Shown one piece after another: positions 1 through 6,196 of a stretch of DNA of 15,312 nt. The stretch's first letter is position 1. Each line of letters starts with the position of its first letter. A program made the position numbers and the translations under genes. The stretch covers positions 1 to 15,312 of the forward strand of contig CAYYGL010000115.1 of assembly GCA_964471235.1 (NCBI GenBank). The letters are read 5' to 3'. The notes below the pieces were generated by a model, which had not been told where the DNA came from, made no database searches, and saw only the letters and a program-made list of their open reading frames with translations. This DNA is from CAYYGL01 sp964471235. Its GTDB lineage: Bacteria; Calditrichota; Calditrichia; RBG-13-44-9; J075.

Positions 1-1
1 A

Positions 2-562
2 GCGGTTCGTCTGCCCCTGCCGGAGGATGAACAATGGAAAGCCGACCAGGTGACCATCTTGCAGGCACTGGGTGTGTTAGATCCACAAGGAAATCCTACC
101 GCCCGCCTGGATGTGGTGAAAGCAGCCGATGTGGCTCGCTTGACCCAGGAAGATTTTGATAAAGAACGCTCCAGAATGATTGCCGTCTGTTCGGAATGCC
201 ACTCAGAGAATTTCGCCAAAGCCGAATTGAAAAAGGGCGATGACATGGTGCGTCAGGCAGACCACCTTTTGGCAGAAGCCATCCGTATCGTTGCCGGCTT
301 ATACAAAGACGGGATACTAAAAAAACCGGAAAGTTATGCATATCCATTCCCGGATCTGCTTACTTTCCATGATGCCCCGACCCCTATAGAACAACGACTG
401 TTCGTCATGCATCTAAAACATCGCATGCGAACCTTCCAGGGGGCGTTTCACCATAACCCGGATTATTCCCTGTGGTATGGATGGAGCGAAATGGTCCGGG
501 ATTTGTCGGAGATAAAGGCGATGGCAGCAGACCTCCGGGAAAAACATCAAAGCTCGGAATAA
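2..562 (+). CDS. Hydroxylamine oxidoreductase-like octaheme cytochrome c, C-terminal part (5' end outside window)
   Basis: The reading frame is open to the left edge, so only the last 186 residues are present. The segment has one c-type heme site, CSECH (nt 188-202). A helical, His- and Tyr-rich tail follows, with the stretches MRTFQGAFHHNPDY and LWYGWSEMVRDLSEIK. That layout, a last CxxCH followed by about 120 residues with GAFHxNPDYxxWYGW, is what I recognise from the C-terminus of the HAO family of octaheme cytochromes. These are periplasmic enzymes that oxidise hydroxylamine or hydrazine, or in some members reduce nitrite. The other heme sites and the signal peptide would lie upstream. 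I cannot tell from this fragment whether the crosslinking tyrosine that makes heme P460, and so the oxidative direction, is present. The gene ends in TAA and no related intact gene follows. The family call is fairly firm; the reaction direction is unknown. Confidence 0.8.
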   Translation, partial: AVRLPLPEDEQWKADQVTILQALGVLDPQGNPTARLDVVKAADVARLTQEDFDKERSRMIAVCSECHSENFAKAELKKGDDMVRQADHLLAEAIRIVAGLYKDGILKKPESYAYPFPDLLTFHDAPTPIEQRLFVMHLKHRMRTFQGAFHHNPDYSLWYGWSEMVRDLSEIKAMAADLREKHQSSE

Positions 563-571
563 ATGTAACGA

Positions 572-731
572 TTCTGCTGTACTTGCAAATTGGATATTTT
601 ATGTATCATTCTGGTTTTTTCATCCATCGGCGCAGGCGATTGATGAAAAATACCAGCATCTTCCACCTCGAAAAACTACCCTCTATGAAATTCCGGCATC
701 TTCCGAAAAAATATCGGAGAAGCCGGAATGA
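572..731 (+). pseudogene. Possible frame-broken gene for a small secreted peptide
   Basis: Just after the HAO-like gene, one frame (nt 572-621) encodes a hydrophobic run, NVTILLYLQIGYFMYHSGFF. The -1 frame from nt 621 continues with HPSAQAIDEKYQHLPPRK and stays open for 36 codons to TGA at 729-731. Joined, they look like a signal peptide with an SAQA cleavage site and a short mature peptide of about 30 residues. The switch point is T TTT TTC (615-621), in phase for the classic -1 slippery heptamer, so it may be a frameshift mutation, a sequencing indel, or less likely programmed shifting. No convincing start codon or ribosome binding site is visible (ATG at 601 is internal). I do not recognise the product. 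Confidence 0.25.
690..729. repeat. Inverted repeat / hairpin
   Basis: ATTCCGGC at 690-697 pairs perfectly with GCCGGAAT at 722-729. TCCGA (702-706) pairs with TCGGA (714-718) near the loop, with a few imperfect pairs between. It could form a strong stem-loop about 130-170 nt downstream of the HAO-like stop codon. It has no T-run, so it is not a canonical terminator. It could be an mRNA-stabilising or REP-like hairpin. Confidence 0.5.
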
Positions 732-895
732 TAGGAATGGCCATATAGCTGAATAGTTACAATCTGCGAAAATCCCGGTTATCCGGGTCCTTCAACGTTT
801 TATTTTGCTTATGTGGAACGGACGTTACGCTAATTACAATTCGGATTTATGGATCCCGGTGAAGTCATTTAAGCTGTCGTCGTACATAACTGGAA

Positions 896-1027
896 AGGGG
901 TCAGGTTATCAGCATATTCGGAGAGCATCCGGTGTTTTGGGATGTGGTGGCATGTCTCACATCTGGAAAATCTTTTGAGCAACAGGATTCTACCGGATTC
1001 CCTGAAAAACATACCGTCTGACCCCCT
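896..1027. repeat. About 130-bp segment bounded by GGGGTCAG / CTGACCCC inverted ends
   Basis: GGGGTCAG at 897-904 faces its exact reverse complement CTGACCCC at 1018-1025. Termini of the AGGGGTCAGG type are familiar to me from short palindromic elements and Y1-transposase-associated repeats in many bacterial genomes. No transposase reading frame lies between them. The most likely reading is a small non-autonomous element or the scar of one. An 8-bp match alone is weak proof. Confidence 0.35.
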
Positions 1028-1205
1028 ATCGCATCTATTCATCTCTCAGCAACCTTTTGGGGCGTGGTCCCGCTGTTCCGCCCGTTAGGGGGCTCCGGGC
1101 AAAGTTCGCTGCCTGCTGTTGTGTCGCCCGCTCTTCCATTATTCAATCTCCAATCTCTCCCAATTTTGAGGTGTCCGAATATCCTGCTTCCCCGCATTAA
1201 GCTTC

Positions 1206-1240
1206 CGGTTAAGCATGACCGAGATTAACCGATTATAAAT
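1206..1240 (+). promoter_or_regulatory. Candidate operator and -10 box ahead of the HD-GYP gene
   Basis: A perfect 7-bp inverted repeat, CGGTTAA (1206-1212) and TTAACCG (1225-1231), is separated by 12 bp. It is followed at once by TATAAA (1234-1239), a good -10 box. No good -35 box sits at the right distance, which would fit an activator-dependent promoter with the palindrome as its binding site. The inferred transcript would start about 20 nt ahead of the ATG. Confidence 0.4.
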
Positions 1241-1265
1241 TTCCGTAACAGTTGTAAGGAATAGC

Positions 1266-2801
1266 ATGAAAAATAGAAACTACAAAGCGCTGGTATTGGA
1301 TGATGAGTATTACCTCGGAGAAGTATTAACCAGGGCTTTGGAGGATGACGGAATCGATGCCACGGCGGTATCGGATGTGGATTCTGCCATTGATGCCCTG
1401 AATAAGCAATCCTTTGATGTGGTTATTTCGGATATTTACCTGCCCCAAAAGACCGGGGAAGATTTTTTCGAATACGCTCTGAAGCATCATCCCGATCTCC
1501 CGTTTATTTTTATCACCGGTAATCCCAACCTGGAAACCGCCGTGAATTTTCTCAAGAAAGGGGCATACGACTATCTTGCCAAACCGTTTCGGATACCCCA
1601 GTTTTTGGAGAAAGTTCATACGGTGCTGAAAGAATCGCAGCGTCGTCGGAAAGAGAAGCACATGGTAGAAGACCTCCGGAACATCCTCAATCATCGTCTG
1701 GAGGAATTGCAGATTTACCGGGATATTTTTGAGAGCGAAAAGCAGGGATTGCTGATTCTTGACAGCGAGGGAACTATTGTACGGGTCAGCCCGGGGGTGG
1801 AGAAATTTATCGGTGTGGCGGAAGAAAACCTGCGAAACCAACCTCTTTCCGTGTTAAATGACTACCTGGAACCCAAATTGGATTTTGAAGCGATTCGGCG
1901 AACGGTTCAGAACTCCGGTCAATGGAAAAAAGAATGGAGGACCCTTTCTTCCCAAAACTCCACCAAACCAAAGATTCTGAAAGCTTCGATTATCGGTGTG
2001 CAAAATGAGGGGGGAGCCACCTTTGCTTATTCGGTGATGATGGATGACGTGACGGCATTCCGGGAGGTAGAGACCGCCCTGATCGACAGTTTAAAACGTT
2101 CCAATTTAGCGCAGGAAGCAATTATTTTCGGGTTAGCCCGGCTGGCGGAATACCGGGACCAGGAAACGGGCTATCACCTGGAACGGATTCGCAGCTATTG
2201 CAAGGTTTTTGCTACTGCATTGTTGAAGCATCCGAAATTTTGCCAGCAAGTAAATGAACAATTTATCGATACCATCTATCGCACGGCACCCCTCCACGAC
2301 ATCGGCAAGGTGGGTATCCCGGATTACATTTTGTTAAAACCGGATAAATTGTCTGCCGCCGAATATGAAATTATGAAAACTCATACCATCATTGGGTATC
2401 AAACTCTCAATTCTATTCGGGAACAGTACGGGGAAATGGACTTTTTGAATATGGGGATCGACATCACCTATTGTCATCATGAGAAGTATGACGGCACCGG
2501 TTATCCGCAAGGGTTGCAGGGAAACGACATCCCACTATCGGCGAAGATCGTTGCCATTGCCGATGTGTACGACGCTCTGACCTCCCAACGCACTTACAAA
2601 AAAGCATTTCCGCATCATATCTCGTTGAACACCATGCGCCTGGAACGAGGGAAACATTTCGATCCGGAGTTGTTCGACGTCTTCCTGACCGTTGCCGATC
2701 AATTTGATACCATCCGCAAAGAATTTAAAGCACGGGAAAAGCAACCTGCACCGGACCAGCAACTGAAGTTTAACGACAGCCCCTGGGACTGGTTGGCGTA
2801 G
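1266..2801 (+). CDS. REC-PAS-HD-GYP response regulator (predicted c-di-GMP phosphodiesterase)
   Basis: The product is 511 residues with three regions. Residues 6-125 are a receiver domain with acidic residues D12/D13, phosphoacceptor D56 (ISDIYLP), T84 and K106 (AKPF). Residues about 150-270 are PAS-like (FESEKQGLLILDSEG, ending VMMDDVTAFREVE). Residues about 285-480 are an HD-GYP domain with H344-D345 in PLHDIGKVGIP, HHEKYDGTGYP at 404-414, and the ADVYDALTSQRTYK motif. HD-GYP proteins hydrolyse cyclic di-GMP to GMP, so phosphorylation by an unknown kinase probably switches c-di-GMP breakdown on or off in the cytoplasm. The start is supported by TAAGGA at 1255-1260, five bases ahead of ATG. 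It is monocistronic, with no kinase beside it. All expected catalytic motifs are intact. Confidence 0.93.
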   Translation: MKNRNYKALVLDDEYYLGEVLTRALEDDGIDATAVSDVDSAIDALNKQSFDVVISDIYLPQKTGEDFFEYALKHHPDLPFIFITGNPNLETAVNFLKKGAYDYLAKPFRIPQFLEKVHTVLKESQRRRKEKHMVEDLRNILNHRLEELQIYRDIFESEKQGLLILDSEGTIVRVSPGVEKFIGVAEENLRNQPLSVLNDYLEPKLDFEAIRRTVQNSGQWKKEWRTLSSQNSTKPKILKASIIGVQNEGGATFAYSVMMDDVTAFREVETALIDSLKRSNLAQEAIIFGLARLAEYRDQETGYHLERIRSYCKVFATALLKHPKFCQQVNEQFIDTIYRTAPLHDIGKVGIPDYILLKPDKLSAAEYEIMKTHTIIGYQTLNSIREQYGEMDFLNMGIDITYCHHEKYDGTGYPQGLQGNDIPLSAKIVAIADVYDALTSQRTYKKAFPHHISLNTMRLERGKHFDPELFDVFLTVADQFDTIRKEFKAREKQPAPDQQLKFNDSPWDWLA

Positions 2802-3020
2802 AATATATTCCGGAAACCATTCCAGATCCCCGGGAATTTGACTGTCAGTCTGAAAGATTTTTGAAAGCGGTCACCAATGCCTACTCCACGCTGGGGTGGT
2901 TAAGCAAGGATAACAATCCTACTGCAACGGTGATGCTCCGGAGAAGTCAAAAACATTCCGACGGCTCATTTGTATGAATTTGCCGGCAAGGAACATTACT
3001 TTCTGAATATTCGGATTTAG
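2774..3020 (+). pseudogene. Probable remnant of an unidentified gene, with a frameshift
   Basis: From 2774, overlapping the tail of the HD-GYP gene, one frame runs to TGA at 2975-2977. It includes VEYIPETIPDPREFDCQ and FLKAVTNAYSTLGWLS. A second frame then gives EVKNIPTAHLYEFAG and KEHYFLNIRI, ending at TAG 3018-3020. The codon choice (ccg, gaa, cgg, acc) resembles the neighbouring genes, and the two frames can join between 2934 and 2977. There is no start codon, so this would be the end of a gene whose front part is gone. I do not recognise the family. It may be chance, but the coherence of both segments argues for decayed coding DNA. Confidence 0.3.
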
Positions 3021-3089
3021 ATATCATAACCGGTTCTTTCCAACGCCCGATTTTGGCGAACATCTCCTTTGCAATTTTCCACCCAGAAA

Positions 3090-4481
3090 TCAATCTCCCT
3101 CGCACATCTTCCGCAACTGTTGATATACACCGCCCAGGCTGCCGTTGGTTAACAGCAGTAGCACATCATCCGGCTGGAGGGTGTGTTCCAGGGTGGGAAT
3201 GATGGCATCGTAATCCGGGAGCAACACCACCGTTTTGCCGGCGCTTGTCAGATCATCCGCCAGGGACTGTAGGGAGAGCCGTTCATCCGGCGCCAGGCGT
3301 TCCGGGCGGTGAATGGGCGTTATGAGTACCACATCCGCCGGAGCAAACGCATTCGCCAGGTCTGCCTGGAAAAACCGGCGCACCATGGTATTGGTGCGTG
3401 GCTCAAACAACGCCACCAGGCGACATCCGGGAAATTTTCTACGAGCCGCTCCCAGAGTCGCTTGAATGGCGGTGGGATGATGTGCAAAATCATCATAAAC
3501 GGAGGCGCCCTGCAGTTTACCCCAGAACTCAAAACGCCTTTTCACGCCCTGAAAGGTGCGGAAAGCTTCCTCAATCGCCTGCCAATCAATACCCAGGTCC
3601 CGGGCAACGGCGATTACTGCCAGGGCATTTTGGATCTGGTATTCCCCCGGAAAAGGGAACCGTAACTCCGCCACCTGATTGCCGTTGTGAAGCACCGTAA
3701 AGACAATCTGCTCTCCGCTGACATCATGTATCCGGTAAGCCCATTCGACATCATCAATACCGATATACGCCAGACGGGAGTAAACGGTATTGGTAACCTC
3801 CTGCACAGAGGGATTCAAGGAATTGGCAACCACCAGCCCCTTACCGGGTACCAGGCGCAATAACTTGCGAAATTGATCTTTGATTGCTGCCAGATCGGGG
3901 TAGATATCGGCGTGATCAAACTCTATGTTATTGATGATTAAATAATCAGGGAAATAGTGGACAAACTTGGGGCGTTTGTCAAAAAAGGCGCAGTCGTATT
4001 CATCTCCTTCGATGACAAAAAATTTCCCGCTCCCCAATTGCACCGATGAGTTGAAATTACGGGCAATCCCCCCCACCAAAAAGGTTGGGTGTAACCCGGC
4101 AACTTGCAATACCCAGCTCGTCAATGCCGTGGTGGTCGTTTTGCCATGAGTACCGGTAATGACGATATTGGTATGAGATTGAATAAATTCCCGCCGGATA
4201 AGTTCCGGTAAGGATGTAAACGGTAGATGGCGGTTGAGAATCGCCTCCACTTCCACATTGCCCCGGGAAAGAACGTTCCCAATCACCGCCACATCAAACG
4301 ATTTTTTGAGATGGGATTCCGTAAACCCTTCCCACACCGGAATGTGATGTTCCTGTAAAAAATCGCTCATGGGTGGATAAACCCCCTGATCGCTGCCCCA
4401 GACCGTGTGCCCTTTTTGCTGAAGCAGTACCGCCAGGGATGCCATTGCTGTGCCGCAAATGCCGATAAAATAGTATCGCAT
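3090..4481 (-). CDS. mpl: UDP-N-acetylmuramate:L-alanyl-gamma-D-glutamyl-meso-diaminopimelate ligase
   Basis: Mpl is the Mur-ligase family enzyme of peptidoglycan recycling. It uses ATP to attach the salvaged tripeptide L-Ala-D-Glu-mDAP to UDP-MurNAc in the cytoplasm. The N-terminus MRYYFIGICGTAMASLA, then GSDQGVYPPMSDFL, matches the Mpl signature rather than MurC. The ATP-binding loop GTHGKTTTT lies at residues 110-118. Other Mur-ligase landmarks are NNIEFDHADIY, DDFAHHPTAI and the FEPRTNTM segment. At 463 residues it is close to E. coli Mpl (about 457). The frame is open for 34 more codons upstream, but the family begins at this ATG (4479-4481), and AGGA precedes it on the minus strand. It converges on the HD-GYP gene and is not in an operon. 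It implies a meso-DAP wall and recycling of muropeptides. Confidence 0.93.
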   Translation of the reverse strand: MRYYFIGICGTAMASLAVLLQQKGHTVWGSDQGVYPPMSDFLQEHHIPVWEGFTESHLKKSFDVAVIGNVLSRGNVEVEAILNRHLPFTSLPELIRREFIQSHTNIVITGTHGKTTTTALTSWVLQVAGLHPTFLVGGIARNFNSSVQLGSGKFFVIEGDEYDCAFFDKRPKFVHYFPDYLIINNIEFDHADIYPDLAAIKDQFRKLLRLVPGKGLVVANSLNPSVQEVTNTVYSRLAYIGIDDVEWAYRIHDVSGEQIVFTVLHNGNQVAELRFPFPGEYQIQNALAVIAVARDLGIDWQAIEEAFRTFQGVKRRFEFWGKLQGASVYDDFAHHPTAIQATLGAARRKFPGCRLVALFEPRTNTMVRRFFQADLANAFAPADVVLITPIHRPERLAPDERLSLQSLADDLTSAGKTVVLLPDYDAIIPTLEHTLQPDDVLLLLTNGSLGGVYQQLRKMCEGD

Positions 4482-4818
4482 AATTCCTGTCGTTGTTATG
4501 GTGTTAATATGCAAGTGAAATACAGAACCCGGTGAAAGGGGGAGTGGCAGAGTGGCAAAAGTGGTGCTTATTTTCCACTTCATGCTTTCCCATTATTCAC
4601 CGTTCCGCCATGTATTCCGTTATCAAACGCAATCCGTAAAATGGAATCGATATTATCTCCCCCCACAAGTGGTTGCTTCGCGAAGAGGCGCAGAGAATAC
4701 AGCGGTTACCGAAAAACAATATATTATCTCCTCTTATCATAACGCTTATCTATGGTTGAGTGCCGAGGGAAAATAATTCCGTAATTTTAATAACCTCAGT
4801 TTGACATCAGAAAAATAG

Positions 4819-4896
4819 AACGCGGATGGACCCGGATGAACCGGATTTTCACGGATTTTTTTATATGATGACCCATCATCCGTATCAATCAGCGTT
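4819..4896. repeat. Cruciform-type intergenic repeat with CGGATG/CGGATT units
   Basis: Four degenerate units beginning CGGAT (from 4823, 4833, 4842 and 4852) repeat every 9-10 bases. The left end AACGCGGATGGACCCGGATG (4819-4838) is complementary, with several mismatches, to the right end that closes with CAGCGTT (4890-4896). An inner hairpin ATGATG-ACC-CATCAT lies at 4865-4879. Repeats built of 'cacggattttcacggattt' units are common between genes in many bacteria, and I take this to be a copy of such a family. Confidence 0.55.
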
Positions 4897-4910
4897 ATCT
4901 GTTTCGTTTG

Positions 4911-5130
4911 GGCACATGACAAATTGCATGTTAGAAGATTCCTCCAACGGAGCCACTCCTGGCGGGATACAGCCGGAATGACGTAAAAATTAGCACCCTG
5001 GCTGTCATTCCTGCCCCGACGGGGGGCGTTGCTCCGAATGCCACGAAGTGACCCCGCCACAACGTGGTGACGTCGTCATTGGGGCAGGAATCCCCTGATC
5101 ATTTTTGATTTGTGCAATTTGTCATGCGCC
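4911..5130. mobile_element. MITE-like element, 220 bp, 18-bp terminal inverted repeats, nested internal repeats
   Basis: The outer arms 4911-4928 and 5113-5130 are complementary at 17 of 18 positions, including a 14-bp perfect core (CATGACAAATTGCA / TGCAATTTGTCATG). Inside are ATTCCTGCCCC (5007-5017) against GGGGCAGGAAT (5081-5091), GGAATGAC (4975-4982) against GTCATTCC (5004-5011), and CCAC-AAC-GTGG (5057-5067). There is no transposase frame and no obvious target duplication. The structure fits a non-autonomous miniature inverted-repeat element or a large structured repeat. A composite of two elements is also possible. Confidence 0.55.
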
Positions 5131-5178
5131 TGTCAAAAATACATTTTGATTCTCTCCCTCGCTCCAATATCCCTGAAG

Positions 5179-5919
5179 CTATTCTCCCTCGCCCTCCATT
5201 GCTTTCCACAACACTTCTGCCAGATGCATGGTTCTGACCGGTATGTGTTGTTTCCGGAGATAACCGCCGATGTGCATCAAGCAACTGGCATCGATAGCGG
5301 TTACGATTTCAGCGTCGCTTTTTTGAATCCAGGCTGCTTTGTTTTCCACCATAGCGGTGGAGATATCGGCAAATTTTACAGAAAAGGTGCCGCCAAACCC
5401 GCAGCATGTATCCGGTCGCTCCATCTCCACAAATGTTAATTCCGCAATCGATTTCAACAGTTGACGGGGATATTGAGAAATACGCAATTCCCGCAGCCCA
5501 TGACAGGCGTCGTGGTAGGTCACTCGTGCCGGAAAGCGCCCCTCCCAGCGCTCCACCTGGAGCACCTCTTGCAAAAATTGGCTCAGTTCAAACATCCGGG
5601 AACGCGTCTCCTGCCATCGGGCACGGATTCGGTCGGAAAGCGGCAGGTCGCCATAAAGATTCTTTACCATGGCAATACAACTTCCGGATGGGGCTACCAA
5701 ATACTCAGCTTCGGCAAAAATTCCCAGGAATCGCTCTGCCAACAAAGCGGTTTCCTGCCAGTAGCCACTGTTAAATGCCGGTTGACCGCAACAGGTCTGC
5801 CCCGGGGGATAAATTACCCGGCATCCCAATTGCTCCAATATGTTAACCGTCGCAATACCCACTTCCGGAAATAATTGATCGATATAGCAGGGGATAAACA
5901 GATGAACAGTAAGTGTCAT
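5179..5919 (-). CDS. lutA: LutA/YkgE-type (Fe-S)-binding CCG-domain protein
   Basis: The product is 246 residues with the two cysteine-rich CCG domains of this family. The first has C11 (IPCYIDQL), C43-C44 (TCCGQPAFNSGY) and C81 (APSGSC). The second has C139 (HDACHG), C172-C173 (DTCCGFGGTFS) and C213 (AIDASC). LutA/YkgE works with LutB and LutC in cytoplasmic oxidation of L-lactate. The same domains also occur in GlpC, GlcF and HdrB, but the length and opening motif fit LutA. It is unusual that lutB and lutC, normally just downstream, are absent: the downstream DNA is repeat-rich and then mpl. It may be an orphan, or partner with Fe-S or flavin subunits encoded elsewhere. Ribosome binding is weak. 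A TATAAT hexamer lies about 45 nt upstream on the minus strand, without a matching -35 box. Confidence 0.87.
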   Translation of the reverse strand: MTLTVHLFIPCYIDQLFPEVGIATVNILEQLGCRVIYPPGQTCCGQPAFNSGYWQETALLAERFLGIFAEAEYLVAPSGSCIAMVKNLYGDLPLSDRIRARWQETRSRMFELSQFLQEVLQVERWEGRFPARVTYHDACHGLRELRISQYPRQLLKSIAELTFVEMERPDTCCGFGGTFSVKFADISTAMVENKAAWIQKSDAEIVTAIDASCLMHIGGYLRKQHIPVRTMHLAEVLWKAMEGEGE

Positions 5920-5954
5920 GGCAAATTTTATTCGCAGTGTTTTGTAGTAGATAA

Positions 5955-6123
5955 ATGAATTATATTTTACATTATCGGTTCAATGTTCCGGATTCAAAAG
6001 GCAATACCATTGATGAAATGATTCGATTTTTTGATAAGTCTTCCGGCGATTGGCAACGGTAAAGCGCTCGCTACCAAAATCATGGCCGCTACCGAAGGGA
6101 AAACCCCATTGCATTTTATTTAG
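5955..6123 (+). pseudogene. Short frame-broken ORF of unknown function
   Basis: ATG at 5955 opens a 35-codon frame ending at TAA 6060-6062. It contains MNYILHYRFNVPDSKG and IDEMIRFFDKSSGDWQR. A second frame from 6061 continues without a gap as KALATKIMAATEGKTPLHFI to TAG 6121-6123. A single-base change at the junction would make one protein of about 55 residues. There is no clear ribosome binding site. I recognise no family. It is either a decayed small gene, a real 35-residue peptide, or chance, and it overlaps the likely lutA promoter region on the other strand. Confidence 0.25.
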
Positions 6124-6196
6124 CGGTTGATAGTTGATTTCCATCTCCGTTGATCAAATCATAGGTTCATAGCGCTACTTTGAGCATCACAAAGAT

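Larger units (their letters stand above)
563..1265. other. 703-bp gene-poor intergenic region
   Basis: No intact gene is visible between the HAO-like cytochrome and the HD-GYP regulator. The region holds the broken peptide frame and hairpin listed separately, a small CCCGG-TTAT-CCGGG hairpin at 774-787, and the GGGGTCAG-bounded segment at 896-1027. A GC-rich stretch around 1060-1130 has no clear meaning to me. The promoter/operator candidate for the next gene lies at 1206-1240. The mix suggests accumulated insertions and gene debris. Confidence 0.6.
4482..5178. other. 697-bp repeat-rich intergenic region
   Basis: No credible gene lies between mpl and the lutA-like gene. The first 300 bp hold a 10-bp palindrome CTTCGCGAAG (4676-4685) followed by GAGGCGCAGAG. 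That is reminiscent of the dispersed 'gcgccttcgcg' type repeats seen in many genomes. Then come a cruciform-like repeat (4819-4896) and a MITE-like element (4911-5130), listed separately. An 8-bp AT-rich inverted repeat, ATTTTTGA/TCAAAAAT (5101-5108/5133-5140), straddles the right end of the latter. Confidence 0.6.

Noticed and set aside
472..756. 94-codon ORF overlapping the end of the HAO-like gene
   Set aside because: The first part is a shifted reading of the cytochrome gene. Only the downstream hydrophobic piece is of interest and it is reported as part of the broken peptide gene.
774..787. CCCGG-TTAT-CCGGG hairpin as terminator of the HAO-like gene
   Set aside because: The stem is short, it is more than 200 nt past the stop codon, and no T-run follows directly.
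3044..3058. CGCC/GGCG hairpin as bidirectional terminator between the HD-GYP gene and mpl
   Set aside because: A four-pair stem only, with no flanking T/A run of use.
4482..4583. 34-codon N-terminal extension of Mpl
   Set aside because: The Mpl family starts at MRYYFIGICGT. The extension has no similarity to anything I know and the inner ATG has a ribosome site.
4746..5060. 104-codon ORF on the minus strand
   Set aside because: It runs straight through the two intergenic repeats and includes their palindromes. There is no ribosome site and no domain. It is a repeat shadow.
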